Shown here one piece after another: positions 49,401 through 52,241 of a stretch of DNA of 52,241 nt. Position numbers and translations under genes: made by a program. Position 1 is the stretch's first letter; the number at the start of each line of letters is the position of its first letter. The DNA is taken from contig LT649263.1 of NCBI GenBank assembly GCA_900128395.1, positions 1 to 52,241 on the forward strand. Reading direction: 5' to 3'. Origin of the DNA: Stramenopiles sp. TOSAG23-2 (taxonomy: Eukaryota; Sar). The notes under the pieces are model-generated. The model ran no database searches. It saw only the letters and a program-made list of their open reading frames with translations, and was not told the DNA's origin.

Positions 49401-51470
49401 AGTCGACATAAGCGTATGGATCTGAGGCGTATGAACGCATCTAAAGGTGGTAACGGCAGTGGTAGTGAAACAATAGTAGATAAATGGTTACAAGCTACGG
49501 AACCAAAACCTCCTGTAACTGATGCGGAGCGAGAAGTTTCATTCTGCGGTAGCAGCGTTATCCTCTCATCGAGTGCTCATGCAATGGGTAACGCCGTGAA
49601 ACAAACCCAAGCAAAAACGCTATGTGGGGTTGGATGTAGTATGTTGCACAGTGCGGAAATTGAAGGGGAATTATTAGGTAGATGGTTAGGTAGTGGTGTA
49701 GCTGATGAAGATGATCGGGAAGATTACCAAGAAGAAGATTTGTACTGCAAGCAAGAGCGTTTACGCGTTGGCGATCGTTTGACCGTACAAGCAATACATT
49801 TCCTTGATCGTGCTGTGAAAGCTGGTGTTGCCACAAAGAATTGGGATGTTGTTGGTGAGGCTGCATATGGTCTTGTAAATGCTTACGGGTCTATCAATCC
49901 AGTTGAAGGAGCAAAAGCCTTGCTTCTTTATCAATCTTGTGAAATTTCTAGAACATTTTACAGTATCTTTCAGACTGCATCAGAAGCAACTTCGAGGGAG
50001 TATTTATTTACATGCGAAGCAAAACGTTTTCAGCAACAATATTTACATCCAGAAATCAACTCCCAATATGAAAGAACATTTAATTATTTAAATACTACCA
50101 GTGAAATTTCAAAACGTCTTAGTTGTTCAGAAGATGTGGGTGCAATTGTACAAAAATCTTCAACAAATACTGCATATTTGTCAATACAATTTAATTCTGG
50201 GATGTCACAGGTACATGTTGCATGCATAAGACGGTTGGAAGGAGATAATGAAGATGGATCGTGTAATTACGATGCTGGCACTTCTATGTTTGAATTAGAT
50301 GAATCACACCAATCTGATTTTAAACATTTATTAGAACAATTTGAAAATTGGAAAAAACGAAATACGCAATTTTTACTTCGTTTCGGGCCTAGAAATGGAC
50401 CAAATGGGGACCGGGAACACGTTGGCGAAAGAACGGCTGAGACAAATGATACATATGAACAAGAATTTATTCAATTAAGCGCTCAGATGGAAGATTTATT
50501 AGCACCTGCATTAAAAACTCCTATGATTAGTAACGTATGGACAAAGGGAGGTGTTGAATATGTTGTTTTATTACCAGATTGGAGAATATGCGATTTGCCT
50601 TTGGAGGCGATGCAATTGTTCCGCCAAACAAAGGTGGAAAATACTGTTGGTTCTAAACCATTTATTGGTCGCGATTTCTCCATACATATGTCAGGCCATC
50701 GACTTAATGCTTATAAATCCAGTGGCAACCAAGGCGCCTATAATAATGGAACATTTATTGTAGATCCATTGCATGAGGATAAACCAAAGAAAGACGATAT
50801 GGAAGGTGAAAATAAGGATGATAAAGATGTCAAACCTGATGATCCAGAAGCTCCATTGGAGTCGATACAAACGTTTAACGTGCGGATGGAAAATAATTGG
50901 AGTGGTGTAATTGGAAACCAACATGTTCCATCATTAAGCGAGTGGCAGCAAACTTTGTTGAAAAGCAAGGAAAACGGGATGTTCCTCTTTTACGGGTTGG
51001 GAAGTGCTTTGTCGTATTTCTCCCCGTCAAAATTAGTTGGGTTGCGTTTAAATGGTTGTCAAATGGCATTGCTTCTTGGAAACACCGCTACTGATGGCAG
51101 CTATCGCAGACAAGGAAAATTAAATAATCAAAAAGTGCCAGAAATGATTAAATTAGAGCGCTCTCGCGAATCAGCTGCTATGATGTCGATGTGTGGTGTT
51201 AATAGTGTCGTTGTAAATAATTGGGCAAATTCTTTGCATGCAAACAGGCGCTTGTATTTGAAACTAATGCCTGAATTAAAAGGTGGAAAGGGTATATCGG
51301 ATGCATTGCATGAGGTATTACGTAGCTATAATGAGAAACCTAGAAAACCAAGAGATGCAAAATTAATACAAAAATATGAAGAAGAGCTAGCTAATTATAA
51401 GCCTGCATTAAAATTAAGGGTTCGATACAATGCCGTCGTTTACGGCTTGCCGCATTTAACGTTTAAGTGA
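43410..51470 (+). CDS. CFAP46: CFAP46, flagellar central-pair C1d projection protein
   Basis: Large scaffold of the C1d projection of the central pair in motile flagella, where it acts with CFAP54, CFAP74 and CFAP221 to control beating. The 2686 residues match the family length (human about 2715). The body is helical TPR-like repeat throughout, starting LDRKIRVNIQLSKAFADPEY. Two low-complexity linkers interrupt it: a Lys/Gly tract at about 552-570 and an Arg/Ser tract at about 1328-1377. The last 300 residues (YVVLLPDWRICDLPLEAM to the end) form a separate alpha/beta domain that I read as a degenerate CHAT fold: YGLG at 2528-2531 where active CHAT proteases have a His, and LLGNTATDG at 2555-2563 where they have the Cys. 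The frame is unbroken and the ATG at 43410 is the first. It diverges from the W-repeat gene. Confidence 0.93.
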   Translation: MALDRKIRVNIQLSKAFADPEYEGEDFDQRKAEGRKLLKASFNQLIRGRERQNGILGEGEELSAPDSLTKAAESALTNEEPGIAKTAVHEFFLQDPPKNQFYCRALFVKAQLEGAKTISAKLEGAKALKQTEKAISIIMEALDIVLLEQNRPRYDFLVYNASVHYWRISRTILRKGVMQFAIPSMSKIVQALEDTNDEDLIWRTKYHMTLSRCYDDANDTAHAIEHSKKALALAEESVEKKLAPEATTLLESVKRLYVHMARNDSNAIKILTEVKGNEKENVRGIAIITIQGFNSEILTPEEAEQELSNLLSLFAGDNGDTGDGDGDEGNESPTRSRNRVFISDLLVESGRLAIKYRLFDLAQSFVELFEQQKGNPGRAGMQIDFLRCELIVESLRDKPRETRRTRRRHHNKDDGGVLKMDKRRISAMRISRRVEAVKRLERVLMACKRSGDPDLLHEGCVLAWNLSMPLLQPHLLKHIHRLFTIAASALEEMDSPMKALRAKLHFEVAKCEISQDFLAKASVQINKALALDYGGIAAAMENEGMGGAPPPAKKGKKKKKGKDKGGSRPGTSASIVSSVAGGEGDIDALRPLDRFLKPLRAKLELKSSIYLEPDTAVEKATILLEQAKDAKDLHLRSSLLMRCVKLLKDDEEEQALQNDNNDELRPETPLSTTGEVENATQETKEQLRAKSDGIVLWADIMRMAWSLKLVDLVHETSNRIIDGTWDVTQFKEIVILQVEACYTKAQCYVQQVANAAPDLFEGAAGVDGLSPKALGLISGNDVPLQPRFLKLKVKVIEVIDQGLELAKLLNDAALVENGAIYLWNYHYHVFREPILDGLDKVKALQADENTNGAPQRLSKIVPNLKDTLEKALNTMQEVGSTDFQLTCSICEGLSLIYEYEKNGGKVEEICNIGIEMGKHRPAVVKPLIRCLARTQKILGGVKGPVGNGDTILESIAGVEILGRPEVNDSEKGSMLVKIMETLKDSRNALMFKETFDEETKKKDAEKTFKPGAVIEKTLEDVEEGHELWVELWSKLAQCAVDLGKYREAQICANCSASALPDNAKERRKLPKHIWRWHAISECVWGSAVERLIDPERQERTLREELRVTALTHYNLAVRWAASSQDNKVTLSIARQMWNCCVPFVSSPLTRRLLQHPLKIVLSKLAEVGEQTDLKLRLRLYLVLLDCYKDTEDWKNGLDTVDEAFQYVPSSLQKPLWNVRVIFLSKLGGNVAEGLSKMKQSDASMQARAWITLAESSTDEKAEMSAYLNAIQCVEGTLDCVDCQLEFAQWLYSHRFPRQDIIGYCMGAIDNLMELEIDAMEDADDIDDGASRAPSRVSRQTGKTRDSRRSAARSKSRSSVGSGTRRGSTRASTSALSSTVIGSDEDDGTPSRMEIVHLEQIIRAFCILARVAKRADERQQFLLLSQTYTKKLLAQVIDTCNNKVNIKAFTALTDEERGEQTYQEWVTAQQEKGNVNKFTMPESDIEWCNYDIFNISENLINENSDVSIFSSDDQAMQICRDNSMSKMNLLNRSTIGNIARTLDSLNLLSTMLIKYGYNVHAAPVYHLVYLCGLVLGGDAKDSLKRLVCSKMAINYDALNLKQRCKEAFGISGDYLPTEKELKMYEEDLSQREQAILEGDSEDTGSGARRVTIEDENDTNEKRRYDSMNRLIVSSMQIRYIWIDQAEICCQLGNINSAKILLVESLRHSKAYKDNYCIDRINDIQADVQMMEGKEEESIRYSEVSIYESITTVDTYDALKSVIRRCNVYTSTRRSNLAIKLLQKAIEAFDSIISLARTGEEVGVGILKKKSINSSPSPPRTSRSSVQQDGGAAGDLDIRMASLECNAYLAKLQSQECYNLYKQESPFDDDWRACNTRFEKVIQDLEKLGFSNVLLPSVFDSYTDAILKMGLKGLAVVKNVEDISNLGKYDCEDLVINLLKRSMTHVMRALESIKPNVVTDPVAMEINSPIERTLVSLKLKIANLYRERSIVQFKTEEATSRHKRMDLRRMNASKGGNGSGSETIVDKWLQATEPKPPVTDAEREVSFCGSSVILSSSAHAMGNAVKQTQAKTLCGVGCSMLHSAEIEGELLGRWLGSGVADEDDREDYQEEDLYCKQERLRVGDRLTVQAIHFLDRAVKAGVATKNWDVVGEAAYGLVNAYGSINPVEGAKALLLYQSCEISRTFYSIFQTASEATSREYLFTCEAKRFQQQYLHPEINSQYERTFNYLNTTSEISKRLSCSEDVGAIVQKSSTNTAYLSIQFNSGMSQVHVACIRRLEGDNEDGSCNYDAGTSMFELDESHQSDFKHLLEQFENWKKRNTQFLLRFGPRNGPNGDREHVGERTAETNDTYEQEFIQLSAQMEDLLAPALKTPMISNVWTKGGVEYVVLLPDWRICDLPLEAMQLFRQTKVENTVGSKPFIGRDFSIHMSGHRLNAYKSSGNQGAYNNGTFIVDPLHEDKPKKDDMEGENKDDKDVKPDDPEAPLESIQTFNVRMENNWSGVIGNQHVPSLSEWQQTLLKSKENGMFLFYGLGSALSYFSPSKLVGLRLNGCQMALLLGNTATDGSYRRQGKLNNQKVPEMIKLERSRESAAMMSMCGVNSVVVNNWANSLHANRRLYLKLMPELKGGKGISDALHEVLRSYNEKPRKPRDAKLIQKYEEELANYKPALKLRVRYNAVVYGLPHLTFK

Positions 51471-52241
51471 GTGTGTACCACCTGGTACTCGATATAATTT
51501 TATAAAAAAATATAACAGTTTTTGTAATGATGCAAGTTTAACACTAAATCGATTTACATGGGATTGCCAGATTGCGCATATTTTCTATCAAATTTCATTA
51601 AAATGAGCATTTATGACCTAAATTCTTATATTTCATCGTTGTGATGATGGATTTTTCATTTCATTACATGAAAACAAAGGAAAAACATTGAAAATACCTT
51701 TTAAAACTTAGGCTCCACTAGTATACTATTTTTCCTATCAATTGGCAAAATAATTTTGACATTTCTTGTTTTCAGAAATTAGGGATAGCAGAAATTTTGG
51801 CATCAAATTTTTACACTAAAATTTGTACTTAAATAAATTATTAATTTACAGAAATGACAAAACTAATGTATAAAATTCATAGAAATCATGAAATTATAAA
51901 AATATCCATTTTTTAAAACACAAAATACAACCAATTGGCAAAATAATTTTGACATTTCTTGTTTTCAGAAATTAGGGATAGCAGAAATTTAAGCATCGAA
52001 TTTTTACACTAAAATTTATACTTAAATAAATTATTAATTTACAGAAATGACTAAAATAAACTACAAAATTAATAAAAATCATTAAATAATAAAAATATCC
52101 ATTTTTTAAAACACAAAATACATGTAAAAATTACATTGTCATTTTAACCACTTCACCATCTTCTTAAAATTACATATAAATACGACTAATATGAAATCAT
52201 ACAAAATATCATATTTTAGATGGAAATTCACTTTTTTACAT
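51471..52241. other. AT-rich flank of CFAP46 up to the window edge
   Basis: CCACCTGGTACT, a partial match to the shared motif, lies just after the CFAP46 stop (about 51479-51490). The rest is AT-rich and dominated by the tandem repeat at 51739-52124. I see no gene. Confidence 0.5.
51739..52124. repeat. 193-bp tandem repeat, two diverged copies
   Basis: Copy 1 is about 51739-51931 and copy 2 about 51932-52124. Each begins CAATTGGCAAAATAATTTTG and ends in a TTTTTTAAAACACAAAATAC string. Copies differ at scattered positions, so this is older than the exact 116- and 130-bp duplications. It could be the edge of a satellite or a transposon remnant. Confidence 0.88.

Overview
This window is nuclear DNA from a unicellular eukaryote with motile flagella. 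It is AT-rich and holds about twenty protein genes. None needs a canonical GT-AG intron to read through, and TAA, TAG and TGA all serve as stops. CFAP46 (flagellar central pair), a W-repeat protein of Sfi1 type, AP-4 sigma, RMT2, an ENOSF1-type dehydratase and a DUF2256 protein together suggest a protist, perhaps a stramenopile. That placement is a guess; only the eukaryotic, flagellate nature is firm. Poly-Asn, poly-Ser and poly-Asp tracts are common in the proteins.

Layout, left to right: a SUMO-like/PABPN1-like RRM protein (+); a giant HECT ubiquitin ligase (-); a cyclic-nucleotide phosphodiesterase (+); a secreted glycoprotein of unknown function (-); an EF-hand remnant and a TPR protein (+); AP-4 sigma (-); a secreted SGNH/GDSL-like protein (+); an ENOSF1-type dehydratase broken by a tandem duplication (-); a small unknown (+); a secreted CC-x-x-C repeat protein with a frame break (-); a duplicated EF-hand/Cys-Pro protein (+); RMT2 (-); NOLC1/SRP40 (+); a PPTC7-type phosphatase (+); an RLY/CTFxPKI repeat protein (-); a Vps34-like lipid kinase without C2 (+); a DUF2256 protein (-); a C2H2-HMG-RAMA chromatin protein (+); an assembly gap; an Sfi1-type W-repeat protein (-); CFAP46 (+); and a 193-bp tandem repeat at the right edge.

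The strongest large-scale pattern is strand alternation: apart from EF-hand remnant/TPR and NOLC1/PPTC7, each gene points opposite to the one before. Several convergent gaps are only 110-150 bp, whereas divergent gaps run from about 0.45 to 1.5 kb. The upstream gaps share two exact 9-mers. TACCAGGTA (either strand) occurs at 15576, 21618, 28805, 36317, 36830, 36906 and 43082. AGACGACTA occurs at 11171, 21638, 21707, 33525 and 36425. I did not find exact copies in the convergent gaps. This pairing of bidirectional promoters with a shared motif set is the best candidate here for something undescribed.

Functional themes are RNA and nucleolar biology (SUMO-RRM, NOLC1), ubiquitin and methylation (HECT, RMT2), signalling (PDE, lipid kinase, PP2C), flagellar structure (CFAP46, Sfi1-like), and secreted Cys-rich or Ca-binding proteins. 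Three or four genes carry apparent breaks: an in-frame TGA inside an RGG tail, a 130-bp duplication, a +1 shift at AAG-TAA-A, and the EF-hand remnant. They may reflect draft-assembly errors, recent mutation or genuine recoding; the sequence alone cannot decide.
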